Below, in pieces: positions 1 to 10,571 of a DNA stretch of 64,000 bases (within the stretch, counting starts at the first letter, position 1; each line of letters starts with the position of its first letter). Origin of the DNA: Labia minor (taxonomy: Eukaryota > Arthropoda > Insecta > Dermaptera > Spongiphoridae); contig OY720349.1 in the NCBI GenBank assembly GCA_963082975.1, forward strand, positions 50,077,962 to 50,141,961. The letters run 5' to 3'. The notes beneath the pieces are model-generated. The model did no database searches and had not been told where the DNA came from. It saw only the letters and a list, made by a program, of their open reading frames with translations. Made by a program: the position numbers and the translations under genes.

Positions 1-13
1 TTGCTTACAGACA

Positions 14-44
<31 letters not shown>

Positions 45-198
45 CATACATACATACATACATACACACACACAGACATAATTCGAAAAATGGTATTTTC
101 CGACTCAGGGAGGTCTAAAACGTCAAGATCTATCGAAATCTCGAAGTCGAAATTTTTGACGATTCCAATACTTCCCTTATACGAAGTATGCGGGAAAG
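1..198 (-). mobile_element. Family A HINE-like element, 5' part (copy A1)
   Basis: Antisense copy of the first ~200 bp of the element at 13871. It ends (element 5' end) with the motif CTTTCCCGCATA at 198 and reads into a CATA microsatellite at the window edge. The rest lies outside the window. The block of TCGAAATCTCGAAGTCG type is shared with A2 almost base for base. Classification as a non-autonomous Helentron is inferred from A2. Confidence 0.75.
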
Positions 199-1335
199 TA
201 AAAAATTAAAATAACCATTTATCTATTACACTAATTGATATCTTTTTCTAAGCTCTTAAGAAGGCTCTTAAAAGAAATATGCGGGGAAATAATATAAAAT
301 AAAAAAATATATTAATAAAACAAATAGCTTCAAATATGAATATTTAAATTAATAAATAACTTTTAAGTGTTTTCACATGGTATTTATTATTATTCACCGT
401 ATGTTTGAATAACTGTATAAAGAGCAATTATAATGATAAATTGATTTCTTTAGGTGTTGCATAACTACAAGGGGCTTTCATCTCTGAATACACATTTATG
501 TGTGAATCTACGTATTACATCTAATATCTAATATATTTGTTTAGTAATTTTATTTTTCAATAGCATATACATAAAGGTACAATATACTATCTCAGTAGCT
601 TCTCTCATATTAGGAATATAGGCGCAATCATTCTTTCTGTATTTAGTTCCATATATCCCAAATTTAAAAATGTGAATAATTCATAAACCTCAATTTTTTT
701 TCTTCTAAATCATTATTATTAAAATGAATATAGACCAGGATTAACCAAGCCTTGTGTTTCATTAATCGCCTAGAAAATTTTTTTTATAAGTCTTTATTTC
801 AATTTAAATATTTTCAAATGGATACTTTTTATTATAAAATAATCTTCAAAGGTATGTATATATTTAAAATTCTAGACATCAATTTAAATAAAAATTGTAT
901 AAAATTTCTTGAAATTAATTAGAGACAAATAATGAAAACTAATTGTTACATTTATAAATGAAACAAAATTTTTTATTATTATGAAATAAATAAATTCAAT
1001 TTAACTATTAATTTATTTAATAATATAGCTTTTATTTGTATGTATATTGATGCTAACCTTAGAAATGGTATATTTATGACTGTTTGAGAGAACTTAAATT
1101 TTTTAAAATTAAAATAATTAACTTTTTTCTTTATTATTTGATTGATAAATATATAGTTAAAATTTAAAAATAACTTTTCTAATTTTCAAAATATATATCA
1201 AAGTGTATTTTTTTTTATTTTATTTATGGAATAAAAATGGAAAAACATTCGTTTATTGACAAATGTTATGAAAGAAAAAAGAACAGAAAACGATAACCTA
1301 GACCTTTGATTATATTTTCTATCAAAATTTGGCAC
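199..1335. other. AT-rich sequence, nothing recognised
   Basis: Low-complexity AT-rich DNA without a convincing ORF, splice pair or repeat terminus. Confidence 0.5.
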
Positions 1336-1339
1336 CCGG

Positions 1340-1510
1340 GAAATTTCAAGGGCAGACGTCAGGCGGGCGCCAATGTGGCGCTTTTAGGGTCCGATCAATG
1401 AGAATCTCAACCCCTCTTTCGGTACCCCTTGCCGGTAACTCTAAAACTAGAAAAATCATCGGCATCTGTGCCCGGTGATTTGTGGCTTTGTTTTGAAAAC
1501 ATCGGATGGA
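1340..1510 (-). other. GC-rich island, possible LTR/primer-binding-site junction of an old retroelement
   Basis: A 170-bp island of much higher GC than its surroundings. On the minus strand a stretch ends in GCGCCACA, then one base, then TGGCGCCCG (1365-1373). That is the layout of an LTR end followed by a tRNA-Lys-type primer site of Ty3/Gypsy elements. No second LTR, polypurine tract or protein domain was found, so this is at most a fragment. It could instead be a host regulatory or exonic island. Confidence 0.22.
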
Positions 1511-2142
1511 GAGAATAAAAATAAAAGCTATTTCGAATATTATGTTTTTATTCATTGTATAAAATATCTATTTGGTTTATTGATAAAGAATATTCTTTCA
1601 GAGAGTTACATTTGACCATGCTGACTATGACATCAGAAATGTATCTCATTTATTGCATTGTTTTCTTTTACTCGGAAACAAAATCCTATCGCTTTTGATA
1701 TCCTCTCAAATAAAAAATATAATATTACTAGTAAAAAAAAATAAATATCAACTTTATAAATTCCGATTCATTGATTATAGCCTGTTTTAGAATGATTTTA
1801 AATTTGATATAAAAGAATGATTATTATTATAGCATACATCTTATTAGATATTAAAAGTTATATATTTGTTAAAATTATATATAAAAATATATAAAAACAA
1901 TTTATTACCTCATAGCTTTCAATAAGTTAATGCTAATTTGTTTATTAAATTTAAAAAAGTTTTAAAATTTATTATGGCGTCTTGTTGAATATTTTAATAA
2001 TAATATAATAGAAGTTCATTATAATATAAAACATGTATTTATTTATATCCTAGATATCAAGAAATAATGTGCGAAGTTATAATGAATAAACCAAGCATTG
2101 AAACAAAAGAATAATTTTTAAAATTTTTCCAGTATGAAATAA
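1511..2142. other. AT-rich; one weak exon-like patch at 1602-1640
   Basis: After a good acceptor (TATTCTTTCAG, AG at 1600-1601) a GC-richer patch reads RVTFDHADYDIRN before a GT at 1641. A second frame is open as well, so coding strand and phase are unsure. The rest is AT-rich and unassigned. Confidence 0.2.
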
Positions 2143-2754
2143 GTTGACCTGTGGCCAGGTCCGAACCGACCGACGGTTTGAAGTAAATTAATTTCTAGCT
2201 ACAGAAACAATTTCAAATAATTTTAATATATCTATTAATGTAATAAAAAACAGATATGAATACATAAATAATAAATATAAACATTTTTAATTTTATTTTA
2301 TTTATAATATATATGTAAGACCAGGCTGTGACGTCATGAATGGCTGGATGACGTCATATAATTTTAAATCAAGAAAAAACTAATAAATATGATTTTCCCG
2401 AGGATAAAACCAATACAAAGTGTATGATTCGTGGTGATATATAAAAAAATCTCCTCATGTGAAAATAACCCTTCCCTTCCTATCATCGATCGCTAATACT
2501 ACCACTTCCGGTTTCCGGATTTGCACCAAAAGTTGATCAATTCATCCCACTGATGCATTAAGTAAATATACCAAATTTCATCAAAATCGGTTGAGCCGTT
2601 CAGGCTGTACACATCTATACGGACGGACGGACAGACATCATGCTAAAAATACTTTTTTCTGTTAAGAAAATGCATGATTCGTGGAGATATGTAAAAATCT
2701 CCACATGTGAAATTTGGTTTGAAAACAATACCTCCCTTACTATCGTCGGTCGGT
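2143..2754 (-). mobile_element. Family C HINE-like element (copy C1)
   Basis: Complete antisense copy. Element 5' end ACCGACCGAC at 2754. Element 3' end is GTCGGTCGGT followed by the hairpin GACCTG-GCCA-CAGGTC near 2143. The internal microsatellite (GTCC/GTCT type) is short here, at about 2621-2637. It contains paired 'TGACGTCAT' motifs and the phrase AAATCGGTTGAGCCGTTCAG. It has no ORF of its own. It matches C2, C3 and C4 over its whole length. Confidence 0.8.
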
Positions 2755-3281
2755 AAAAAGAGTTAAGTTAAGTTAGTATTAATCAAGATAGGAAAATTGA
2801 TATCTCATATCATTTTAAAGTACAATTTTAGTAAAAATCAAATTAAAAAAAAAATAAACTTTTAATGATTTTTGAAAGTTATATAATATTTTTTAAAATG
2901 AAAATCTTTTAAATTAGATATTAATATAAATTTCTTTAAATGAAAAGAATAAAATTTGTGTGTACTTTACAAAAGTAAACAATCAAGAATTAATTTAAAT
3001 AAAAATTTCATTCACGTATTTTCGCATAATTTTCTAAAAAAGCTTATTTTTGCTTAACTTTTCTAAAAAAGCTCAAAATAACATAGAGGCCATTTTAAAA
3101 ATCTTATATAAATAAATTATAATATATAATAAACCTTTTAAATATTATATTAAAAACATAGATATCAATATTTTGATAATTTATGTCTTGTCAACTATAT
3201 ATAGGCACACTCTCACACATTTCAACCAATCAGAAATTTATAATTTTTTTCTCATTATTGTATGGTTAGTATATATGTATA
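2755..3281. other. AT-rich sequence, nothing recognised
   Basis: No repeat terminus or coding signal seen. Confidence 0.5.
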
Positions 3282-3340
3282 CTAGCAGACCTGGCAAAGC
3301 TTCGCTTTTGCATGTGTGTCTGTATACATATATACGTATG
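3282..3340 (-). mobile_element. Helitron 3' terminus
   Basis: Read on the minus strand it ends with the hairpin GCAAAAGC-GAA-GCTTTGC, then eight bases, then CTAG at 3285-3282, with T following. That is the Helitron 3' signature (hairpin about 10 nt before CTRR, insertion at A/T). The element extends rightwards. Its 5' end is uncertain: either near 3545 (TCTATCTATC in antisense) or as far as 7492. Confidence 0.55.
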
Positions 3341-4054
3341 TGATAACTGAACACTTAATAATAATAATAATAATGTATTAAATGAATATAATTGAATTTT
3401 TATTATTACATTTTTATTTGTTGGAAAATTATTTCTACTTTATTTAATTGTTAATAGTTATTACATTTAATTAATAGTTTTCGGAATAAGTATATTCTCT
3501 TATTATAGAGATTCTTATTGTTTGTCTCACAAGTCTATAGATAGATAGATATTATTGATGTTAAAACGCAGTGAACACACAAAAATCAGCAAAATGTAAC
3601 GATTGCTTCCAAATGAATTGTCAACCTGCAACATCCCAAATACACAACCAAGATAAGATTTAACTCTCACCATTTATCCTCTTTTTTTGTTATTGTTATT
3701 TTCATTAAATTTATGTTATATCACACTCGTTAATCAATTGATAATTTAAAATTGAACAATTTCTATCTCACCCTCCACCTCCATGTTTTTTTAAAAATAT
3801 ATTCATTTCCATAATGAACTTAAAAAAAAATATTTTATTAAAAATTACATTTTATAAAATGCATTTTATATAACTTTTTACTGATATATTAATTATATTT
3901 ATAAATTTTACATTAAAATCTTAAAAGAATTAAATTTAAATATTGTTTCTTTCGGTTCGATTTAAAATCTATATAAAAACACCATTAATTATAAAAAAAT
4001 TAATATTTTAATTAATATAATATTTATAATAAATTGCAAGAAAAGCTTTCTGTA
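3341..4054. other. AT-rich; TAGA microsatellite near 3538-3550
   Basis: Possibly the body of the Helitron that ends at 3282. No coding signal. Confidence 0.35.
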
Positions 4055-4215
4055 AAATGTTCACCTCCGCTCGACCCCGCCCGCCCCACTCCTGTCTTCT
4101 CCGCCTGACCCCACCTGCATGCCTGCCGGCCGATGCGCTGCTGCCTCGAACGCATTCAGTACTCATTCCCCTTGCAGTGCAAGACGCTCGCCGTCCTACT
4201 CACCGAAATCATCTC
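4055..4215. other. Sharp GC-rich, pyrimidine-skewed island
   Basis: A 160-bp island of about 60% GC in about 20% GC surroundings. The plus strand is strongly C/T biased and an ORF starting at 4057 begins MFTSARPRPPHSCLL and runs on into AT-rich sequence. On the minus strand a donor-like TTCG/GTGAGTAGG lies near 4196-4208. It could be the first exon or promoter of the gene proposed at 4566-6480, or a foreign island. Strand and role cannot be settled from sequence. Confidence 0.3.
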
Positions 4216-4565
4216 TTGACTAATCAAGAATTAATTGAAGATTTACTTATTTTATTAATTAAAACCAAGATTTTATTAGTAAACTTTAAAAAAAAAACAA
4301 TATTTCAATATTTTTCATTGAAAAATTATATATGTATATATAATTATAAATTTTTAATCAAATTCTTTGAAAAGATTTAAAATCAATTATAAGATATAAT
4401 TTTCTTTAAATATATTTATTAAATATTTTTTTAAATTAAAATCATCTTTAAAAAATTTGAAATAATTATTAAATCTTTCGCTATTTATTTTTAAAATTAA
4501 TATAAAAAATAAATTTAAAATATTTTATTTATTATTTCTAATCTCATTAATACATGGCTCTTCAG

Positions 4566-4634
4566 TGTGGAAATCAATTTCTTCGTGTTGAATCCATGAA
4601 TATAACACTGCAACATCAATCAATCAATCAGTTG
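4566..4634 (+). CDS. Candidate host exon (model P1, piece 1)
   Basis: Acceptor TGGCTCTTCAG ends at 4565 and donor GTAAAT starts at 4635. The 69-nt insert is open in frame 0 for 23 codons, beginning CGNQFLRVESMNITLQ, and ends on a codon boundary. That boundary fits the frame of the next candidate at 5800. The family is not recognised. Caveat: the 112-codon ORF 4554-4892 runs straight through the proposed donor, so this may not be an exon at all. The alternative downstream acceptor at 4829 would also keep frame. Confidence 0.28.
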
Positions 4635-5799
4635 GTAAATTACTATTCAATATTAATCAAGTTAATATTTTCACTTACCAACATCTCATCCTCTTTAATA
4701 ATAATTTTGTTCTACGATTCTCGTATTATTATTTTATTGGAGTTTCTATTAAAAAAAGGAAAACAAATTTTGGATAAATTGAATGAAAAATTTCTCAAAT
4801 CAGTTTTATTTAATCTCAATTTATTCCAGTGGCTTTATCACAGACTTTGTTCGATGAAATTGCTTCGAATAATTAAAATATTTTTTTTTTAATTTGAAAA
4901 TAAAACATTTTAAATCTATTATAGATATTTAAATCGATTTATTTATTTTAACATTTGAAATATCATTGCAATTTTCAAAATTTAAATTTTATGAATATAT
5001 TAAAGAACAACATTGCTTTCAATGTTTCAATATATAAAATGATATTCAATTTGTAATCAATATAATAATAAAATTAATATCATATAAAAATAAAGTGAAA
5101 TAGTATAAATAAGCCTTTATCATTGATTGTCATTGATTGGCACAGGTGATTAAAATAACATTATAAAAAAAATATACAATACTACTTTAAAGGGCATTTA
5201 TATACCTATTCACACACATACTTGATAACATCAATAAAAAAAAACAATTCTCATAAAATTTCTTAAAATAAATAAATAAAAGCAATTTATTAGAATAGAA
5301 ATATCCAAATGAAAAATGAATATTATTTTGTCAATTTATTATTATTATAATATAAAACTTTTGGAAAGTAAATCAAGGGTATTTCTATTATATGTCAATT
5401 ACACAGAAGAATATCTTCATAAAATTAATGAGATAAATTTCCACTGTGGCATCTCATAATCTTTTTAATATTTAAGAAAGAAGAGATTTTTAGTTTTGTG
5501 GTGTTGTGTAGGAAATTTTTTAATGACTATTAATTGAGTATAATAACTTGTAGTATTTCTATTAAAATCCACTCAAACACTTATGAATTTATTCATCCAT
5601 TCATAAAATGGAGTGGCTCTAGGATAATTCTAGAATTTTAGTATTTTAATGTAATATTACTGAAAAAATAAAATAATATTTTTTTAAAACTTACACCTCT
5701 TCAATCATTATAATGTTATTTATTTTATTTTTAAATCTATTATATTTGTCTTTTTCTTAAATGACATAACTAATCTTATTGAATTTCTTTTTTTTCCAG

Positions 5800-5873
5800 T
5801 CGAGTGAGATGGAATATCAATACAAGTCTTCGAGTTTAATCTGCGAGTTATATCAAATTTTATTAACTTCGAG
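5800..5873 (+). CDS. Candidate host exon (model P1, piece 2)
   Basis: A long pyrimidine tract and CCAG ends at 5799, and GTCAGT starts at 5874. Of three frames only frame 0 is open: it begins SSEMEYQYKSSSLICELYQ and ends with two bases (AG) of a codon. Joined to 6293 the split codon becomes AGA and the frame stays open. The product is unknown. An extra ten-base piece between CAG (6060) and the strong donor GTAAGTAA (6071) may be an alternative micro-exon but would break the frame downstream. Confidence 0.35.
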
Positions 5874-6292
5874 GTCAGTATTTATTATTAATTTGATTTT
5901 CATTCAATTTATAATTATCTATTTTAAAATTTTATAATCTAATATGTTATTTTTTTTCTTCCATTTCATGATTCAATCTTCGTTCCTTCTACTGGATGTT
6001 GATTCAAATTCTTGATTATCTTCTCCATCTCTGATGATGATGAAATGACCTTCATACAGCTCACCAAATGTAAGTAATCATCGTTATTTATTTATTTAGC
6101 ATGGCACAAATTCAAATAGGAATAAATTTTATTAATTTCAATTTCTAAATAAAATATTTCAAGTAAAATTTAACATACATAACAGTAATTATATTTGATT
6201 TATGATTGATTGATTTTCTTTATTTTGATAATATTAATTAGAAAATTATAGGGAAATATATTCTAGAACTTAGTGAGATTAGGGGATTTCAG

Positions 6293-6345
6293 ATTACATC
6301 TCTCAAGAATGAGTATCATTGATAAAGGAAGCAGAAGAGAGAAAG
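6293..6345 (+). CDS. Candidate host exon (model P1, piece 3)
   Basis: Acceptor GGGGATTTCAG ends at 6292 and donor GTAATT follows 6345. The phase required by the 5800 exon is the only one of the three open through the whole piece (reading LHLSRMSIIDKGSRREK), ending with one base (G). The exon is distinctly GC-richer than its flanks. No known domain is recognised. Confidence 0.35.
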
Positions 6346-6424
6346 GTAATTAGAATTGCGTTACACTGGGGGGAGGGGGGCTAATCATTGGAATATACTT
6401 ATATTTTGTTGTTGTTGTTTTCAG

Positions 6425-6480
6425 GAGGTTGCTTCCTACTTCCATCGAAGGATGCTGGTTTTCATCCTACTAATCCATAG
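6425..6480 (+). CDS. Candidate host terminal exon (model P1, piece 4)
   Basis: Excellent acceptor: (TTG)n TTTTCAG ending at 6424. The phase carried from 6345 gives GGCFLLPSKDAGFHPTNP and then TAG at 6478-6480. Four pieces in compatible phase with good splice sites argue for a spliced transcript. The peptide is short and unfamiliar, so a long non-coding RNA remains possible. Confidence 0.35.
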
Positions 6481-6850
6481 ATTAATTTAGAATTATTAAA
6501 TAGAAAAGTGTGGGTGGATAAAGCATGTGCCATAACAATATTATAAGAGAAGGGTTGTATTAATTGCATGCCATGTCTGAATTGTGCCTTTTTGTATTGC
6601 TGAGAATGTATTTGAGGTGGATCGAATGAACGGGCATTCGGGAAGGTAATTCAGCACAGTTCCGAAATGGGAATAGCCTGAATAGGAACAAATTGTTGGA
6701 TACCTTTTGAGCGTAGGATAGATTCGATTAGCATGGGCGATCCACTCCTAATAGTGGAGACCATGCATCTTCTTAGGTAGGCAGGTTTTATTTCAGTTTG
6801 CCCCGAATGTGGCAGTTTCATTTCGAAATCCAAAAAATCAAATGAATTTT
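6481..6850 (+). other. Moderate-GC region after model P1, possible 3' UTR
   Basis: GC is higher than in the AT-rich deserts, without long open frames or repeat ends. Its position directly after the proposed stop suggests a 3' UTR. It could equally be an old transposon body. Confidence 0.25.
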
Positions 6851-7329
6851 CAGCTGATTCAAAAAGGCGTACAGACCAAACGCCTTATTTTTTTAATATT
6901 TTTTTTTAAGGCGAACTTTCTTTTTCATTACTTTTTCCAAATTCCGTAAGGAGAGGCTTGGAAGGGCTAATTTATGGGGATAGGAGGAGGCCCTATTAAA
7001 TATTCAATTGTTTTTTTATTTTTTATGAATTAAAAAAAAATAATTGAATATCGTGATTATTTTCTTTAATTTTTTATTTTCTTTATTGAATATATAATTT
7101 AATCATTTTTACATTTTAAAGATTTTACTATTTAGGTAGAATCATTTATTAATTAGAATTAAAATTGTAAAATTATTGATTTAAAATGAAAATTCAAACA
7201 CATAATACTTATATTATATATATATAAATATTATATTGTAATTTTATGTATATACCTACTTATAAGTAACCAATATATCCATGGTGACCATGAATAGACT
7301 TTTACCAAAATATTACTAATTAAATTAAT
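6851..7329. other. AT-rich sequence, nothing recognised
   Basis: No coding or repeat signal seen. Confidence 0.5.
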
Positions 7330-7492
7330 TTTGGATTTAACTACACTAAAACCTTCTCTGGGATGCCCACAACAATCCCTGAGAGTTTCATCGCAATCGG
7401 ACGGGTAGTTTTTGAGTTTAGGCGAGACACACAGACAGACATTGCCTTTTATATATATATATATATATAGATAGATAGATAGATAGATAGAT
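7330..7492 (-). mobile_element. Helitron-like 5' end
   Basis: On the minus strand the sequence starts in (TCTA)n TATATATA followed by AAAAGGCAATGTCTGTC, then text of the type 'CTACCCGTCCGATTGCGATG'. This resembles the 5' ends of arthropod Helitrons (TCTATATATATAAAA, then a 'gctgaaccgattt'-type block). It abuts the mariner remnant at 7496. The matching 3' end is not certain. The one at 3282 has the right orientation. Confidence 0.4.
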
Positions 7493-7495
7493 ATA

Positions 7496-8206
7496 TTAAA
7501 TAAGTTCGCGGAACGGAAATGATGAAATCAATTTTTATTGGAGTGTCTCCTCTCGACTATCTCGCAATTTGAATTGGATTAAATTACATAACATATTATA
7601 TTTAAATTAAATATAATTAATTATAAATTATAAATTAAAATTAATAAATAATATTTATTAAGCCAACGCGTGTTTGGCTCTTTGTTGATGGTCAAGAATA
7701 TATCTATATTTTTACGGTCAGTTTAGAGAAGAAAAATGAAAACATGGTAGGTAATCTCTTCCGGTTGAGCTACATTTCTCAAAAGTTGACAGTTAACTAC
7801 GAATTTTGAATAATGCTCGTATACCAAATTTCATGATTCTAGCTCAAACCGTTTTTGCGTAATCTTGTCTACACACACACACTCGCTTGGCACCGAAGAG
7901 CCGGGTTAACACCACTCCTTAGCCTCCTGTTTAGATTCAGGACCTTGATGGTAGACCCAAGTCTCATCCATGGTGATAAATCGACGAATAAAGTCGCTTT
8001 TATTCTTCTTAAAACTCTCCAAATGTTGCTAGCGAAGTCGCACTCGAATGTGGTTTTTCTCCATCGTTAGAGAATGTGGCATCCATTTTGAAACCGAAAT
8101 TAACACTCGAAATATTGCTTACTCTGCCCAATAAAATGCCTAATCTCTGTTAAATCTCTTTCAGTCTAATATTGATGAATTGATGGCGCTCCGCGAACTT
8201 ATTGAA
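7496..8206 (-). mobile_element. Mariner-family transposon remnant with a nested insertion
   Basis: Imperfect terminal inverted repeats built on AATAAGTTCGCGGARCG lie at 7496-7515 and 8187-8206. The minus-strand frame between about 8010 and 7895 reads QHLESFKKNKSDFIRRFI followed by TMDETWVYHQGPESKQEAKE and then a stop. This carries the mariner motif TMDETW with the first catalytic aspartate. The rest of the transposase is deleted. A family B element interrupts it at 7540-7885. It is a dead, internally deleted copy. Confidence 0.75.
7540..7885 (-). mobile_element. Family B HINE-like element, 5'-truncated (copy B1)
   Basis: Element 3' hairpin end (antisense GGAGTGTCTCC) at 7540, then the CGAGATAGT motif, the AT-rich tail and the 'GCTCAACCGGAAGAG' block. 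It stops in a CA microsatellite at 7885, where mariner sequence resumes. It lacks the 5' block. Confidence 0.75.
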
Positions 8207-8688
8207 CAAACTACTAGAATATTTATTTATTTTTATTTTAGATTAAATTTAAATTATTTAATATATTCTAAAAGTTAACTTTTTAATTAATAGAGATTAA
8301 TATTAAAAATATTCACATATTTTAATGTTTTCCAAAGAGCCATCTTAAATATTTTGATTTGGATATCTATTGACAACTGTTATTAATTACTTTATAATTA
8401 AAAAAAAACAATTAAAATTACTTTTCTTTTAAATGAAATCTATATAAATCGACTCTTCATCACAAAAACTTCCTAACTCGTGAATTTCATAAAAGCTGTG
8501 AGCAAAATTTTTGAGATCATAAAGATACAACATGTATGTAATTTGTTGATATTTTATAAATTTTAAATGCTTTCTATAAATAATGCACATAAATAACTCC
8601 ATTTTCACATTAGACGCATATTCTATAAATTAACCTTGAAATCTATTTTATGGAATATGTATGTATTTGTTATGATGGGTTGTAATCA
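8207..8688. other. AT-rich sequence, nothing recognised
   Basis: No feature supported. Confidence 0.5.
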
Positions 8689-8832
8689 ATGTACTTGCAC
8701 TTGACATTGACGGTGCATTCAGTTGAAAACGGGGACAAACCGACAGAATTGAAATTACCATTCGAAATAATTCACGTGAAACAAACATCAACACTATGTA
8801 TTATATATGTGTATGTAGAACTTACTTTTTAA
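8689..8832 (+). CDS. Small ORF or exon-like patch, function unknown
   Basis: A 47-codon ORF starting at an ATG, with a GC-richer core reading SVENGDKPTELKLPFEII. An acceptor-like GTGCATTCAG lies just before that core and a GTGAAA donor-like site after it (8776), so the core could be an internal exon of about 55 nt. No family recognised. Confidence 0.22.
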   Translation: MYLHLTLTVHSVENGDKPTELKLPFEIIHVKQTSTLCIIYVYVELTF

Positions 8833-9110
8833 TTGATTAATATTAAATAAAGGATTAAATGATAAAAGTTTTTTTTTTGGCAAGGCAGCGAGGACAAGAT
8901 GAAATGGAGGAAATTTGTTTTATGTTTCTCTATATATAAACTATTCATTATAAACTTTATCATTTATTAATTAACATTAGTCATCAATTAATTGAATTAT
9001 AATTATTCATTCATAAAATAACTGTAATGAATAGTTTAAAATGTTTCTCGTATTTTGTGTAATAACAAAAACAGTTTGATTGTTTCTGAAACTTTATTTT
9101 TATTATTTTT
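8833..9110. other. AT-rich spacer
   Basis: Nothing recognised. Confidence 0.4.
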
Positions 9111-9714
9111 ACTATCTCGTAAGAGATAGTATTGCGATCACGAAAATTTTCGATGTGGAGATTTTGATGTTTTTATACGTTTTGAAGGTTCCTGGATCAT
9201 TTTTACTAAGCTTGAGAAAAATGTCTGTGTGTGTGTATGTGTGTGTGTGTGTGTGTAACCTAGATTACGCAAAAACGGTTTGAGCTAGAATGATGAAATT
9301 TGGTACATGGGCATTATTCAAAATTCATAGTTTTCTATCAACTTTTGAGAAATGTAGCTCAACCGGAAGAGGGTCATTACCCACAACGTTTTAATTTTTT
9401 TTCTTCTAAAGTGACCGTAAAAATAAAGATATATGTTTGATAATTTTTCACATGATTAATAATTGTATAAAACTGCTATATATAGAATTTCAGCTTGATT
9501 GAATCACTGAAAGTACCAGAATTAATTTTTTAACACTGTAAATCACGCACCAGCACGTGACCATCAACAAAGAGCCAAACACGCGTTGGTTTAATAAATA
9601 TTATTTATTAATTTTAATTTATAATTTATAATTAATTAAATTTAATTTAAATATAATATATTATGTTATTTATTCCAATTCAAATTGCGAGATAGTCAAG
9701 TGGAGACACTACAG
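9111..9714 (+). mobile_element. Family B HINE-like element, complete (copy B2)
   Basis: Starts with the perfect hairpin ACTATCTC-GTAA-GAGATAGT. It continues through the 5' block, a GT microsatellite at about 9226-9256, and the block with AAATTTGGTACATGGGCAT and GCTCAACCGGAAGAGG. It ends with GCGAGATAGTC and a terminal hairpin of GTGGAG-ACA-CTMCAG form. The small ORF inside it is a by-product. Together with B8 it has a private 3' extension (9715-9863). Confidence 0.85.
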
Positions 9715-9863
9715 CTTATTTTATGATGATGTCAATTATTTGTGTATGGTCGTCAATTTGATGTTTTATTCTTGTATAATTTCTTAACATTCAAATTGAT
9801 ACTCTAGGGAACAGAAGGATAAAACTATAAACTAGATAACCCTTTCAAACTTAAAAGAATTTA
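9715..9863 (+). repeat. 149-bp flank shared with the 3' side of copy B8 (61347-61495)
   Basis: Sequence beyond the normal family B terminus is almost identical to that after B8, 51 kb away (about one visible difference). Identity stops abruptly at 9863/61495. The 5' flanks of the two copies differ. This fits mobilisation of flanking DNA by read-through of the 3' terminator, as known for Helitrons. Confidence 0.8.
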
Positions 9864-9898
9864 AGATGTTCGAAGATAGTAACAATTTTTTACAAAAT

Positions 9899-10087
9899 CT
9901 AGGCAATGATCCGAAGTTTAATGCGTTGAAGTTTTTCTAGTGTCGGAACTAAAAAAGAATGCCTGACAATCAATAGTCCTGAAGGTTTTTCGATATAATA
10001 AAGTTGTTCTACAATCTGAACAAAAAACCAGGAACGTTTTGGATTATTATTATTATTATTATTCCAATAACATCCACCACAACGCAA
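9899..10087 (-). CDS. 62-codon ORF with exon-like text, function unknown
   Basis: The minus-strand ORF starts MRCGGCYW, crosses an (ATT)n run (poly-Asn) and then reads RSWFFVQIVEQLYYIEKPSG and on to a stop. The second half has coding-like composition but no recognised domain. It may be an exon fragment or chance. Confidence 0.2.
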   Translation of the reverse strand: MRCGGCYWNNNNNNNPKRSWFFVQIVEQLYYIEKPSGLLIVRHSFLVPTLEKLQRIKLRIIA

Positions 10088-10571
10088 TCTAAATCAAATG
10101 AAATTTCGTGATTCTGATTAATTTATATTTCGAAAAATAAACTTAAGTTTTTATTTTTATTAGTCTTAAAAATTTTTGGAATCTAATCTCTTTTATTTAT
10201 ATCGAGTTCCAATATTTTTCAGTAATTTTAGGATTCTATGTGTTTTAAAAGTTTAATTTTTATTATTTTCAATCGTTTGTTTTACATAATAGATTGAATT
10301 TTATTAAAAATTTTGTTAGGTTTTATTAGGATTTGCAAAAAAACAAGATCAATGAAACCACCAACCAAGAAAACAAGATGACCATAGAACAAATAAACAA
10401 ATAGTTACCTATATTATTAAATTAAAATTTATTCTTCATTTTACTATAAATCGTGTTAGATTGTTTAAAGACAACATATTTGAAGTAATATGAATTAATT
10501 TAAAAGGATTTTTTAACGTTATAACTAGTAAAACTCAAAAGAATAAATATTTTAATAATTGAACACATTTG
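10088..10571. other. AT-rich sequence, nothing recognised
   Basis: No feature supported. Confidence 0.5.

Noticed and set aside
1-76. CATA tandem array as a possible CRISPR or satellite
   Set aside because: Simple microsatellite inside family A. No spacers.
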